DNA of 64,000 nucleotides. Source: Vibrio mangrovi. GTDB taxonomy: Bacteria > Pseudomonadota > Gammaproteobacteria > Enterobacterales > Vibrionaceae. Shown in pieces: positions 41,779 through 51,443 of this stretch. The position numbers were made by a program, and so were the translations under genes. The first letter of the stretch is position 1, and every line of letters starts with the position of its first letter. The stretch is from the NCBI RefSeq assembly GCF_024346955.1, contig NZ_AP024883.1, positions 62,001 to 126,000 on the forward strand, given 5' to 3'. The notes under the pieces are model-generated. The model was given only the letters and a program-made list of their open reading frames with translations. It had not been told where the DNA came from and did not search any database.

Positions 41779-44700
41779 GGCTTCACAATACTCTTTTTGC
41801 TGTAATTCATAACTTCTGGAAAATACTGTGTTCCATTCGTTAAAAAATCACAATGTGGGCAACGGGGGACAGGAAGCCCTCTTAATGGAACTGATGCTTT
41901 TTTAGCAGAAATTGTATATATCATAAAATCATCCAGTGCTGCACCTTCTCTAGCTAGCATGGCTTTATTTAATGCATATACTTCAGCATGAGTTCCAGCT
42001 CCAAGAGTTTTCTCGTAACTATTCATAATGTCTGATGGCATGTTCTCTAAACGATTTGCCAATAGTGGGTCCAGTTTTGAAGGAAGTGATTCGTGGTTTA
42101 TATCAAAAAAGTACTGTCCTGTTTTTGTATCATATACACCTGCTACAACAGGCCCCATTTCATTTTTAGACATCCCTGTTCTAAGCAGCCGATTGTATTC
42201 TTCAGTCGTTGCTCCCCGTAAGTTAATGCGTTGGTTGATTTGTTCTGCTGTCAACGTACCATATTTTGCGCGTAGCTCTTCCAGCCGCCCCTTCTGTAAC
42301 ACTTTCTGACCAGCACAATTACGCATCATCAACCCCAACGGATCAATCCACCCGGTCGGATTCTTCACATACTGGTAGTTGTTTAACCCGCCCGCCAGAC
42401 CAATGGGGTCAACCGTAATAAAACGTCCGGTATCCGGGCTATAGTAACGGTGCCGGTTGTAATGTAAACCCGTTTCTTCATCATAATACTGCCCCTGAAA
42501 ACGCAGCGGGCTGGTGATTTCGGCTTTGCGCTGGTAGGCAACATTACCGTAACTGTGATAATCCACCGACCATGCCACTTGCCCGGTTGCATCGGTGATT
42601 TCCAGCGGCGTCCCAATCTGGTCAAGGTGATAGAAGTACGGTGTCGCGTTAGCTGCACCTTCTCCGGTAATCAGTGCCAGCGGTTTAAAGCTGCCGTACT
42701 CGTACAGATAAGTCTGGTAATGACTGTCGCCTGATTCGGCCAGCAGTTTATCGCCCTGCCACAGGAATTCGGTGGTTCTCTGGTGTCCGGTTTTGTCGGT
42801 GACCGCTTTTTGAATCCGTCTGCCAAACGCATCATATTGGTATTCCGCAATAGTGCCGTCGTGCTTTTCAACCCGGGTTAACCGGTGCTGACCATCGTAT
42901 TCATAGCGGGTGATAAGTGACTGATTCGTCCCTCTGGCTTCCTGAATGAGGTTACCGAACTCATCATACTGATAGTGACAGTCACCCTGAAACAGCAGCC
43001 GGTTACCTTCTACATTACTCAGTCGGTCCTGTATCAGGTTGCCTGCCGGGTCATGGGCAAACGTCTCGCTGACACTGCCACGCACCGACGTCAGACGGTC
43101 CAGCGGGTCATACTGATATTGAGTCAGGCCGCGCAGGTTATCTTCCACCTGCATCAGGTTGCCCGAACGGTTGTACTGATAACGGCGGAACAAGGTCTGT
43201 TGCTGCGCCTGACTGACCCGGTGCTCGCTCAGGCGGCCCATGTCGTCATACTGGAAGTGACTGGTCAGCGCGCCCTGTGTCCGGCTGCTTTCCAGACCAC
43301 TCACCTGATACTGGTGTTGGGTCAGGCAATGTCCGTTCAGGCTGACCTGATGCAGACGACCGTGCTGAAACTCATAATCAATCTGCTGGCCGTCCGGCAA
43401 CAGGTGCGCTGTCAGATGCCCCATCGCATCGTAGCGGTAACCGGCACTCGCCCAGCCCTGATGTTCAACCGTCAGCCGGCCCAGCACATCATATTCATAC
43501 GCCAGCGGCCACTGGCCGTCATTAACACCGGTCAGATGGCCCAGTAAGTCATAGCTGTAACTGATAGTTGATTCATCCGGCAGGATTTTCTCTATCAGTT
43601 TGCCCTGCTCGTTATATGCATAGCGGGTAATCAGCTCAGTGCCTTCACTGCCGATTTCAGTCTTCGCAGTCAGTTGGGTATGGCTGTCATACTCATACAC
43701 GAACTGACGACCATCAAACGTCACTTCCCGCTGCACATGACCGGTCGGCATGTAATCAATCTGATAGCGTTCGCCACGCTCGTTGATAATCTCGCTGACA
43801 AAATGGAACGGGTTGTCGTAGCGGTACTGAACCGTACTGCCGTCCGGGTTGGTTTTCTTCGTCACCAGATGCAGCGGGAACTCATAGTCATAGGTCGTGA
43901 CTCTGCCCTGCTCATCGGTAAACTTAGTCACCTTGTTGTAAGCGTTGTATTCATAGAAACGGGTCTGCCCGCCGGGAAGCACCTGTTTGGTCAGCCGTCC
44001 GCTGCGGTCATAAGACAGTTCGGTAACTCCCTGACTGTCATGGCGCAATCGCAGTCGCCCCAGAATATCGTAGCGGTAGCGAATCACTTCACCCTGCGGT
44101 GTGGTTTCATCCACCAGATGACCGTTGCGGTTCCAGGTCAGTTTGTGCTCACCACCGTCCGGATAGATGATTTTCTCAATCAGGCCGTGGTCATTGTAGT
44201 CATAGCTTGTGGTGTGACCGAGCGGGTCGGTCTGCTCAGTAATATGGCCCAGATGGTCATGTCGGTACTGCCATATCGCTTTGTCCTGCTGCACTTTGCT
44301 CAGCAGGCCATTGCGATAAGAAAAATGGGTGGTTAAGCCATTGGGCTCGATTTTAGCAACCAGCTCCCCGGCATCGTTATACACCGATTCAGTGACATTG
44401 CCGAGCGCATCGGTTTCTTTGGTCAGGCGGCCTTTATCATCGTATTCCTTGAGGTATTCACCGCCGCTGCCGTCCACTTCTTTCACCAGCCGGGCGTTTT
44501 CATCATGCTGATACACCTGCTGCGAGCCGTCGCTGTTGGTCAGCGTCACCGTTCCGGCATCTTCATCCCATTCATAACGGGTATCCACCTGAGTCAGGTT
44601 ACTGTACTGGCGGATTGCCCGAACCTGCTTGCCTTCGCCCTGCCATTCCCAGCGGAATACTGCGCCACCGGCCAGCTCACGCGACTGAATCACATGCTGT

Positions 44701-46598
44701 GCATCGTAGGTATACTGCTCGGTTTCACCACTGGCATTGGTTGCGCTAATCAGTTGTGACAGACCGTTATAGCCATAACTCACCTGCGTCTGAACAAACT
44801 GCCATTCATCCTGCTCGGCCAGATAAGCATACAAATCCACCCGGGCAATCAGGTCATGTTCATACACCAGTTCAAACTTCAGGTTGGTCTCGGTGGCAAC
44901 CCGCACCGGACGATGCTGCCGGTCATAAGCGATACTCAGCGTATGGTCGTAAACATCCTTGATGGCGGTCAGTCTGCCGCTGTCACCGCTCATTTTAAAG
45001 GAATAAAAATGCTCCCCGGCAGCAATCACAATCTGCTCGTCACTGCCCAGAAAAGCCGCCGAGCCCGCCATCCGGTTGGTCATGGCCGGAAGCTGTTTTG
45101 TCGGTCTGGGGAAACGGGTCAGCTTGCCTTCGCCGTCCCGCCAGATGATTTCATCCCCATCCACAGTCAGTTGATGAGAAAGCGCATGCGACCAGCCGTA
45201 ACCCAGCCCGACGTTGGTTTCAACAGCGCCGGTCCGATAAAGCCGTTGCCACTCAAACGGCAGCAGACCAATCAGATGGCCGTCGGTCAGCTCAAGCAGT
45301 TCTTCACCGGTTGCCATGGAAATCGGGTCATTGTCACAGACAGTTGTCTTGTTACCTTGTGTTGAAAGGCCGGATTCGTTTTTTGCCACCTTGCTGCTAT
45401 CCGGCAGATCGTCCTTGTCCATGTGAAGTTTACTGGTAGGTCGGTTACTGGCTTCAAACTCAAGTTTGCCATTGCGATAGACACCTTTGCCGCCCTTGTT
45501 CATGGCGATACGCTTGAATTTCTCACAGGCCTTGTTAATCAGTTTCTTGGCAAAGGCAAAGATTTCCTCAATCACTTCCAGCAGTGGTTCGATGACCTTT
45601 TTAATCGCCACCCCGGCAGTTTTCACCGCCCGGTAAACCGCATAAGCCACCCCAGAAGCCGGTGTGGCAATAAAGGTCACAATTACGCCACCAAGCAGCC
45701 CCAGCAGCACACCAGCCAGTGCATTCCCCCCCATTTCAGCCAGCTTATTCAGCATTCCCGTCAGCGGCACCATTGAGATATAAGCCATCATCGCCCGCAC
45801 AAACAGGTACAGCGCCGCTTCATCTGAGGCAAACAACAATGCCTTTTCCAGCATATCCGGGGCACTGCTGGCGGCATTTTTAATGGCATTAATAATATCC
45901 GCCGCACCGTCAACCATATCTTTCAGTGCTTTCTTCGGGTCTTTGAGCATGTCATAAATTTCGCCAATCCCGTCCCACAGCTCTTTCAGTGCCTTCCAGA
46001 TACCCTCGGCAAAATGGCTAATGACCGATAAAACCGACTGGGCAGCGCTATTGGAAAAATAACTATCCCATTCCGGTTTGAATGAATTCCACTTACCGGT
46101 CAGCCAGTCAACCAAATCTCCGCTGAGCTCATCATAATGAGCAAACAGGCTATCCATCTCCGCCGGCGTCGGTTTATTGTTAATCACCACTTCATAATAT
46201 TTCCCCGGCGTCAGCCCGGTGACGGTGGCTTTTCCTTGTGTATCAAGGGTAACAGTCTGGGTTTCACTCCCATCTTCGGCTTTGATAATCGCATCAATAC
46301 CGCCCAGTGGGACGTTATAGATAGACTGGAACATACTCTCGATTTCCAGTTTACCGCTAAGCGGGCAGCTCACTTTAGTGGCATAGTTATCATCATCTTT
46401 GCCGACCGTCGTACTCGCGCCACTCACTTTGAGTTTTTTGTCCATCGAAAAAAGTGAAGGCAAATCCAACGCAGCACTGCCCTTATCCGCAAGCTGAAAA
46501 TACCACTTCTTTGTATGTTCCCGATATTCGGTCAACAGACCGGGAAAGGCTTCCAACTGCTGATTGATATAGTGATAAAATTCCTGTTTTTCGCTCAT
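41775..46598 (-). CDS. Rhs polymorphic toxin with YwqJ-like deaminase tip
   Basis: This 1607-residue protein has an N-terminal region with hydrophobic helices (~residues 265-340), a DUF6531 segment (NDPISMATGEELLELTD) and a long series of YD/RHS repeats. The conserved core end follows (RYYSPDTGRFITVDPIGLAGG...WIDPLGL). The last ~184 residues are the variable tip, with HAEVYALNKAM (His ~1537, Glu ~1539) and PRCPHC (Cys ~1580, ~1583). These are the zinc and catalytic residues of cytidine-deaminase-like toxins, closest to the YwqJ type. The tip is visibly more AT-rich than the core, as in swapped tips. It is probably exported by a type VI system with the upstream adaptor. Confidence 0.9.
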   Translation of the reverse strand: MSEKQEFYHYINQQLEAFPGLLTEYREHTKKWYFQLADKGSAALDLPSLFSMDKKLKVSGASTTVGKDDDNYATKVSCPLSGKLEIESMFQSIYNVPLGGIDAIIKAEDGSETQTVTLDTQGKATVTGLTPGKYYEVVINNKPTPAEMDSLFAHYDELSGDLVDWLTGKWNSFKPEWDSYFSNSAAQSVLSVISHFAEGIWKALKELWDGIGEIYDMLKDPKKALKDMVDGAADIINAIKNAASSAPDMLEKALLFASDEAALYLFVRAMMAYISMVPLTGMLNKLAEMGGNALAGVLLGLLGGVIVTFIATPASGVAYAVYRAVKTAGVAIKKVIEPLLEVIEEIFAFAKKLINKACEKFKRIAMNKGGKGVYRNGKLEFEASNRPTSKLHMDKDDLPDSSKVAKNESGLSTQGNKTTVCDNDPISMATGEELLELTDGHLIGLLPFEWQRLYRTGAVETNVGLGYGWSHALSHQLTVDGDEIIWRDGEGKLTRFPRPTKQLPAMTNRMAGSAAFLGSDEQIVIAAGEHFYSFKMSGDSGRLTAIKDVYDHTLSIAYDRQHRPVRVATETNLKFELVYEHDLIARVDLYAYLAEQDEWQFVQTQVSYGYNGLSQLISATNASGETEQYTYDAQHVIQSRELAGGAVFRWEWQGEGKQVRAIRQYSNLTQVDTRYEWDEDAGTVTLTNSDGSQQVYQHDENARLVKEVDGSGGEYLKEYDDKGRLTKETDALGNVTESVYNDAGELVAKIEPNGLTTHFSYRNGLLSKVQQDKAIWQYRHDHLGHITEQTDPLGHTTSYDYNDHGLIEKIIYPDGGEHKLTWNRNGHLVDETTPQGEVIRYRYDILGRLRLRHDSQGVTELSYDRSGRLTKQVLPGGQTRFYEYNAYNKVTKFTDEQGRVTTYDYEFPLHLVTKKTNPDGSTVQYRYDNPFHFVSEIINERGERYQIDYMPTGHVQREVTFDGRQFVYEYDSHTQLTAKTEIGSEGTELITRYAYNEQGKLIEKILPDESTISYSYDLLGHLTGVNDGQWPLAYEYDVLGRLTVEHQGWASAGYRYDAMGHLTAHLLPDGQQIDYEFQHGRLHQVSLNGHCLTQHQYQVSGLESSRTQGALTSHFQYDDMGRLSEHRVSQAQQQTLFRRYQYNRSGNLMQVEDNLRGLTQYQYDPLDRLTSVRGSVSETFAHDPAGNLIQDRLSNVEGNRLLFQGDCHYQYDEFGNLIQEARGTNQSLITRYEYDGQHRLTRVEKHDGTIAEYQYDAFGRRIQKAVTDKTGHQRTTEFLWQGDKLLAESGDSHYQTYLYEYGSFKPLALITGEGAANATPYFYHLDQIGTPLEITDATGQVAWSVDYHSYGNVAYQRKAEITSPLRFQGQYYDEETGLHYNRHRYYSPDTGRFITVDPIGLAGGLNNYQYVKNPTGWIDPLGLMMRNCAGQKVLQKGRLEELRAKYGTLTAEQINQRINLRGATTEEYNRLLRTGMSKNEMGPVVAGVYDTKTGQYFFDINHESLPSKLDPLLANRLENMPSDIMNSYEKTLGAGTHAEVYALNKAMLAREGAALDDFMIYTISAKKASVPLRGLPVPRCPHCDFLTNGTQYFPEVMNYSKKSIVKP

Positions 46599-47350
46599 GA
46601 AAGCATCCCCAACCGTTGTTGTTCTTGCTCTATATATTCAATGAAAGCCGCAAGATAACCGTCTTTTTCACCCTGATACCGGGCCACAAAACGCGCCGTT
46701 TTCTGCCGCAATACCGGCTCAGGATAAGCGTCATACAGTGCCTGTTGATATTCACGCAACCCCTGAAGCAGATTATTGGTCAGCACGCTCGGGTCTTCAC
46801 TCAGTGCCGCCAGCACCGCCTCCGGCACGGTCCACCACGGGAAAGCGCGTTCCTGAAAATCGGCGGTTGCTGTCGGGGACGGGTTATCGACCCGCGTCAG
46901 TTCTTGCTGTGATGAAGACAGGCTCAGCCAGCACTGCGTAGGCCCCATCAGGGCAGTGCGCTCTTCCTGTTCGCAGAAGGTTGCAACATCCAGCCCGAAA
47001 CGGGGGTCGTAGAAACGGAAAAACACATGTTCGCCCGAAGGCAGCCACACATGAGTCAGGCTGCGGAAATGGGCCTGAACGGTGGCAAAATCAGCCTCAC
47101 TGCCGACCACAATGCCCCAGTCATCGCAAGATTCGGTTGCAATCCAGTCAAGAAACGGATGCTCCGGTGAGATCTGAGCGATATTCGGCATCACTTCGCG
47201 CCACTCGGCATACGGTGTGCCGAGCCAGATACCCTGAGTATTCTCGCCGCCGTTCATATAAAACCAGCGCTGTGGATCACCATCACTGGTTCCGTTGAGT
47301 ATCACGTACCAGTTTAAATCTTGCGTGAGTTGTTTGTTTAGATAAGACAT
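46595..47350 (-). CDS. DUF4123 type VI effector adaptor
   Basis: The start at 47350 has AAAGGAA 8 nt upstream. The 251-residue protein has the DUF4123 features: WYVILNGTSDGD, a GIWLG...W segment, DWGIVVGSEADFATVQAHFRSL and VFFRFYDPR. Such adaptors load effectors onto VgrG spikes. The gene overlaps rhs by 4 bp, so adaptor, toxin and immunity are one tightly coupled operon. No VgrG or type VI structural gene is in the window, so the module must use a machine encoded elsewhere. Confidence 0.88.
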   Translation of the reverse strand: MSYLNKQLTQDLNWYVILNGTSDGDPQRWFYMNGGENTQGIWLGTPYAEWREVMPNIAQISPEHPFLDWIATESCDDWGIVVGSEADFATVQAHFRSLTHVWLPSGEHVFFRFYDPRFGLDVATFCEQEERTALMGPTQCWLSLSSSQQELTRVDNPSPTATADFQERAFPWWTVPEAVLAALSEDPSVLTNNLLQGLREYQQALYDAYPEPVLRQKTARFVARYQGEKDGYLAAFIEYIEQEQQRLGMLS

Positions 47351-47691
47351 GGGGCAATTTCCTTTAACATGCTTACCCGCTTCATTTGTTGCCTTGTTTG
47401 GATACAAAGCCAACTCAGAAATATCAAACTTCGCATATAGTCATACCTATGTTGTTAGTTTTATTTTTATAATGATGGAGATTTCCCCAAATTAAGCCCT
47501 AATGCTCTTATCTCTCAGTTAAGTAAGGGAAATAAGTTCAAGATTATATGAATTTGGTTTAACCTGATTCATTAGGTTTGTGCGGTTTGCAGAGTTGAAA
47601 TGTATTTTTTGGGATAGGGTTATCATTATTGGCATTATGAGAGGGTACAGAAGCTAATGCTGTATCTATCTGACTGAGCAATGCTATATGA
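47351..47691. other. Gene-free stretch upstream of the Rhs operon
   Basis: These 341 bp contain no plausible frame with a ribosome site. They are AT-rich and presumably hold the promoter of the DUF4123-rhs-immunity operon near 47,400-47,480 and the end of the leftward gene at 47692. I could not place promoter boxes or a terminator. Confidence 0.4.
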
Positions 47692-48567
47692 CTAAAAACC
47701 CAGCTCAATGAGTTGGCTGGTTATTTGTTTAACATATCGATTAACAAGAAAGTCTAACTGATGGTTACTTTGTGTCAGTCTTGTAAAGTCTTCCAAAAAC
47801 CTGACTGGACAAACTAATGAAAGTGTTTGGTTATTTTTGAACACGAAGTCAGCCTGGGGGCTACCATCACTATCTATGAATTCAATCAGGTAAGTTGCCG
47901 GGATCTGGCGATTCAACTCCTGCTCAAGTTTCTCAGAAAGAGCACTATATAAACGTCTACATTCTTTCTTGGCTTTATGGGTTTGTTGGTAATTAAAAAT
48001 GTGGTTGCTGTCAAAGGAGACCTGGATACAATTGTCATCACTCCTATCCAAGTGTACATCCATCTGAACTTGATGCGGATAACACTGTTCAATCCATGAA
48101 TTCACAGCCTCTTCAATTTTGCTTAGGATATAGTGAGAGGCAGAATACAGACTCCCATAGACCATTTGTCCATTCATGAATAACCGAATCCATTCGTCGT
48201 TGAATGTACAGGAATACCCAGCAGGGATTTCACGATGAAAACAAGGGATATTCATTAAAATACGCAAGCGATTGGTTTTCTCCGGATCTGGGTTATCCCA
48301 TGATTCAATACAATGCTTCTGGTATTCCCAGTAAGGGATGTCGTAGCAGAGTAAATCAGGAAAATCACAGATATCTGCTCTGCTAGCTTCAAACATGGAA
48401 AGAAAATTTTTTCCTTTCCCCCGCAGTTTCTGCAATGCCATATTGGTTTGGTAAACTGTCTGAGGCGAAGCTTCGAACCAATATTGGTCAGCTTCTTCTT
48501 CCGACAGGTGGGTGAACCCTGGCATATAATGTTCAAGGATTAATGTTTCCTGATCTCGAAAATTCAT
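47692..48567 (-). CDS. Hypothetical protein, 291 aa
   Basis: This is a soluble, acidic protein with several Trp/Cys clusters, for example DLLCYDIPYWEYQKHCIESW and VQMDVHLDRSDDNC. I recognise no domain and see no signal peptide. The ribosome site is weak. It stands between the Rhs operon and an XRE gene on the same strand, separated from both by more than 130 bp, and is probably transcribed alone. Confidence 0.6.
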   Translation of the reverse strand: MNFRDQETLILEHYMPGFTHLSEEEADQYWFEASPQTVYQTNMALQKLRGKGKNFLSMFEASRADICDFPDLLCYDIPYWEYQKHCIESWDNPDPEKTNRLRILMNIPCFHREIPAGYSCTFNDEWIRLFMNGQMVYGSLYSASHYILSKIEEAVNSWIEQCYPHQVQMDVHLDRSDDNCIQVSFDSNHIFNYQQTHKAKKECRRLYSALSEKLEQELNRQIPATYLIEFIDSDGSPQADFVFKNNQTLSLVCPVRFLEDFTRLTQSNHQLDFLVNRYVKQITSQLIELGF

Positions 48568-48706
48568 GTGGCGGACTCATATTGTCAATTAAGCTTTATT
48601 GCTGCTCCATATCATGACAGATGATGAGTAATAGGGGGGATGTGTTCTTGTGAACTCTCTCGTAAATTTTATAACGCCAGGAAGGTATTAGCAGGAGGGG
48701 AAAGAA

Positions 48707-49021
48707 TTACTCTGATGAAGTATCAATTTCTTTAATCAACGTCAGCAATTGTTGTTTCTTCTCGTCAGATAGTTTTGCAATTTCCACAGCAAGTTCAGCA
48801 GATAGTTGATCCTCACAGAAGAAATAATTTAATGGTACGTCAAGGGCTTCAGCCATTTTTTTCAATGTGCTGATATCCGGAGTATGTCTTCCCTTTTCGT
48901 AATGATTCATCCGCCCACTGGCCGAGCTTTCGTCCATACCGATCATCACTCCAAGATTTTTTTGAGTGATACCGGCACGCTGACGCGCTTCCTTGAGCCG
49001 AATGGGAATTGGATTCTGCAC
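48707..49021 (-). CDS. XRE-family repressor
   Basis: This 104-residue protein has an N-terminal helix-turn-helix (GITQKNLGVMIGMDESSASGRMNHYEKGRHTP) and a helical C-terminus. It is divergent from the wHTH/SF2-helicase pair, and the 101-bp region between them contains two perfect palindromes (49049-49100). A repressor that switches the pair off, and itself as well, is the simplest reading. Confidence 0.85.
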   Translation of the reverse strand: MQNPIPIRLKEARQRAGITQKNLGVMIGMDESSASGRMNHYEKGRHTPDISTLKKMAEALDVPLNYFFCEDQLSAELAVEIAKLSDEKKQQLLTLIKEIDTSSE

Positions 49022-49048
49022 TTACACATTTCTTACAAACCTGTCGAT

Positions 49049-49100
49049 AACTTAGATTGTCTAAGTTTTACTGATTTTTGTATACTTAGCAATCCTAAGT
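49049..49100. promoter_or_regulatory. Twin operators between XRE and helicase module
   Basis: Site 1 is AACTTAG-5 bp-CTAAGTT (49049-49067). Site 2 is ACTTAG-5 bp-CTAAGT (49084-49100). The spacer is five bases in both, and the centres are 34 bp apart, close to three helical turns, fitting cooperative binding of the XRE dimers. Site 2 lies 23 bp before the start of the 176-residue gene. Confidence 0.78.
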
Positions 49101-49122
49101 TTTTCTATATCTATGTTTAATC

Positions 49123-49653
49123 ATGAATCAATCTGTAAATCTCAACAAACATATGTTTAACCTGTTGATCGAAAAAAAGATAGACAACTTTTCTGTGGCC
49201 GAAGCAAGAGATAGTCTGATGTCACAGACAAATGAGTTTTCCAAAACTGAAGCCCGGAAATTTGTGTACCGCCAGTTAACCTATCTGGAAAGAAAAGGTT
49301 GGCTCAGTAGTGCTGGAAGTGGCAGAGAAAAGTGTTATACCCAGACCAAGACTTTCAAAGATATGTCCTTCAACCCCAGAGCGTTTCAGACAGGGCGGAG
49401 ACCTGATAAGCTGCCAGGTACAGCCTCTTTTTCCTCCCTGACAAAGGAAAAAAATGAGTACGAAGGTGAGCTGGCGATTGTTCTGGGGGAGATCGATGAG
49501 TATCGCTCCCTACTTGAACGTTTCCCAGACAGAGAAAGCTTGTTTCATCCATTGTTTGAGGAAGCCAGAGAACGTTCTGCCCGGTTGCTTGGCCGAATTA
49601 ATGCACTGTCGGCAGTACTGAAAGCGGCGGGTTCATCGGTGACACCATGCTGA
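49123..49653 (+). CDS. Winged-helix-like protein paired with SF2 helicase
   Basis: In this 176-residue protein, residues ~15-75 look like a winged helix (FSVAEARDSLM...EARKFVYRQLTYLERKGWLSSAGSG). A basic linker and a long C-terminal helix pair (LAIVLGEIDEYRSLLERF, ARLLGRINALSAVLKA) likely to dimerise follow. I do not recognise the family. The stop overlaps the helicase start by 7 bp. A DNA-binding partner that loads the helicase is a reasonable guess. Confidence 0.6.
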   Translation: MNQSVNLNKHMFNLLIEKKIDNFSVAEARDSLMSQTNEFSKTEARKFVYRQLTYLERKGWLSSAGSGREKCYTQTKTFKDMSFNPRAFQTGRRPDKLPGTASFSSLTKEKNEYEGELAIVLGEIDEYRSLLERFPDRESLFHPLFEEARERSARLLGRINALSAVLKAAGSSVTPC

Positions 49654-51029
49654 GACAATGGCAGAAAATCTGTATTCGCTCAGTACTTGAGAAATACCAT
49701 TCAGAGCAGAAGCACTTTCTGTGTCAGGCGACTCCAGGGGCAGGAAAAACTCTCATGGCCGCACGAGTAGCCAAATCCCTGCTCGAATCCGATGAAATTG
49801 ATTTGGTGCTATGCTTTTCTCCTTCTCTGACAGTTGCTGATGGTATAAGAAATACTTTCTCATGGCAGTTGGAGTGTCCGTTTGACGGAGGCCTTGGTGC
49901 TGTGGGAGCCTCATATACCTATCAGAGCCTCAAGTTTCTTGGAGATCTTTTCTGGAAAACCATCAGTAAGTACCGGGTGCTTGCCATATTTGATGAAATT
50001 CATCATTGCTCTGGTGACGGAACTGGTCGTTCGAATGTTTGGGGAGAGCAAATTCTGGCAAGGATTCAGGGGATGGCTCGATATACTCTGGCTCTATCGG
50101 GAACGCCATGGCGTTCAGATTCAGTACCTATTGTAATGGCTGAGTATACCGATCCGGAAGGGCATATCATTTGTGACTATCAATATGGATTGAAACAAGC
50201 TATTGATGATGGTGTCTGTAGGGCTCCCAAGATTGTACTGGTAGATAACGAGCACCTGACGATTTCTGAAGGTGCTGAAACCAAGTCATTTTCGTCCATT
50301 CTTGAGCTTTTACGTCAGACAAAAACGTCCTACCAGAGTGTGCTCCACAATAACGAGGCAATGCAGTATCTCCTTGGCCTTGGTTGCGCAAAGCTGACAG
50401 AGATCAGGCAAGAGAATCCATCGGCAGGGGGACTGGTCGTAGCATCATCAGTTAAGCATGCCAGAAAAATACAGGAACTTCTGACGGAGCAGTTTCACCA
50501 GACCGCTACACTGGTAACCTACCATCACGATATGCCACTGAAGACCATTGATGAATTTAGAAACAGCGAATCTCAGTGGATTGTTAGTGTCGGGATGATT
50601 AGTGAAGGGACAGATATACCTCGGTTGCAGGTGTGTTGCCACCTGAGTTCGGTAAAAACAGAGCTGTATTTCCGCCAGGTTCTGGGACGAATTTTGAGAG
50701 TTAACAATTCCCAAAATCAACAGGCCTGGCTTTATACCTTCGCTGAGGAAAACCTGATTGGATTTGCCGAGCGGATTGAACAAGATATCCCTGACACCTG
50801 TTTATTTACCAAACAATTCGAAGGCAGTGACTTTTATGGGGGGGATGATCTCAAAAACTCATCACCTCAAAATGATACCAGTTCACTGTTTCCGGGGAGA
50901 ATTGAGGATATCGCATGGAGTAATTCCCTGACCGAATCTCCGGTAGATGCAATAGGAAGCAATCCCCCAATATTCGATGAATTACGTCTGGGACGTTTTA
51001 GACAACAGGTAATTTCTGCCTTTTCCTAG
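49647..51029 (+). CDS. SF2 DEAD/DEAH-type helicase, restriction-helicase-like
   Basis: This 460-residue protein has Walker A ATPGAGKTLMAARVA (about 27-41), DEIHHC (about 117), motif III SGTPWRSD (about 150), a second RecA domain with EGTDIPRLQVCCHL and motif VI RQVLGRILRVN (about 344). It resembles the helicase part of type III/type I restriction enzymes and SSL2-type proteins, but no nuclease or methylase is fused or adjacent. Together with the upstream gene and the repressor it forms a self-contained regulated module, possibly anti-phage. Confidence 0.8.
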   Translation: MLRQWQKICIRSVLEKYHSEQKHFLCQATPGAGKTLMAARVAKSLLESDEIDLVLCFSPSLTVADGIRNTFSWQLECPFDGGLGAVGASYTYQSLKFLGDLFWKTISKYRVLAIFDEIHHCSGDGTGRSNVWGEQILARIQGMARYTLALSGTPWRSDSVPIVMAEYTDPEGHIICDYQYGLKQAIDDGVCRAPKIVLVDNEHLTISEGAETKSFSSILELLRQTKTSYQSVLHNNEAMQYLLGLGCAKLTEIRQENPSAGGLVVASSVKHARKIQELLTEQFHQTATLVTYHHDMPLKTIDEFRNSESQWIVSVGMISEGTDIPRLQVCCHLSSVKTELYFRQVLGRILRVNNSQNQQAWLYTFAEENLIGFAERIEQDIPDTCLFTKQFEGSDFYGGDDLKNSSPQNDTSSLFPGRIEDIAWSNSLTESPVDAIGSNPPIFDELRLGRFRQQVISAFS

Positions 51030-51083
51030 TTGTTTAAACACATGGTTCATCCTAGAATGGCTTAAGAGGTGACGCTCGCGGAG

Positions 51084-51350
51084 TTAGGTTTTATTTAAAA
51101 GTTGGACTTTCAGATTTTGGAACCCCATCTCCCTGATTTGATTGACTAGATTATCAAGTCGCCATACTCTGAGATCTGAAGTTCTTCCATGACGCACCGC
51201 ATATGCGATGCCATTTTTTTGATCAATTCCTACCAGATGGAATTTATTCGGAAATTCTTTAGATTCCTGGGCAAGCAGCTCTGTCATTGTTCGTGTTTCA
51301 ACCAACCGACGAAATTCACCTTCTTTAACCTGATAAAAGATAATAGACAT
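51084..51350 (-). CDS. Small hypothetical protein, 88 aa
   Basis: A start at 51350 (MSIIFYQVKEGEF) was chosen; a start 12 bp upstream is equally possible, and neither has a clear ribosome site. The C-terminal half (HGRTSDLRVWRLDNLVNQIREMGFQNLKV) recalls small plasmid-borne proteins that end in a single strand-helix-strand unit, but I cannot name it. It is divergent from the GNAT gene, with three operator palindromes between them. Confidence 0.55.
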   Translation of the reverse strand: MSIIFYQVKEGEFRRLVETRTMTELLAQESKEFPNKFHLVGIDQKNGIAYAVRHGRTSDLRVWRLDNLVNQIREMGFQNLKVQLLNKT

Positions 51351-51443
51351 ACATAATGGCATAAAGTATTCGACATTTTGTCATTATGTATGGATTTAGT
51401 GCAAAAATAAACCATATCTTATAACTCCCCCCTTTTGAATGAT

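Noticed and set aside
42975..44336. Long plus-strand frames (190 and 220 codons) antisense to rhs
   Set aside because: They are mirror frames of the GC-richer repetitive Rhs core, with no ribosome sites or recognisable domains.
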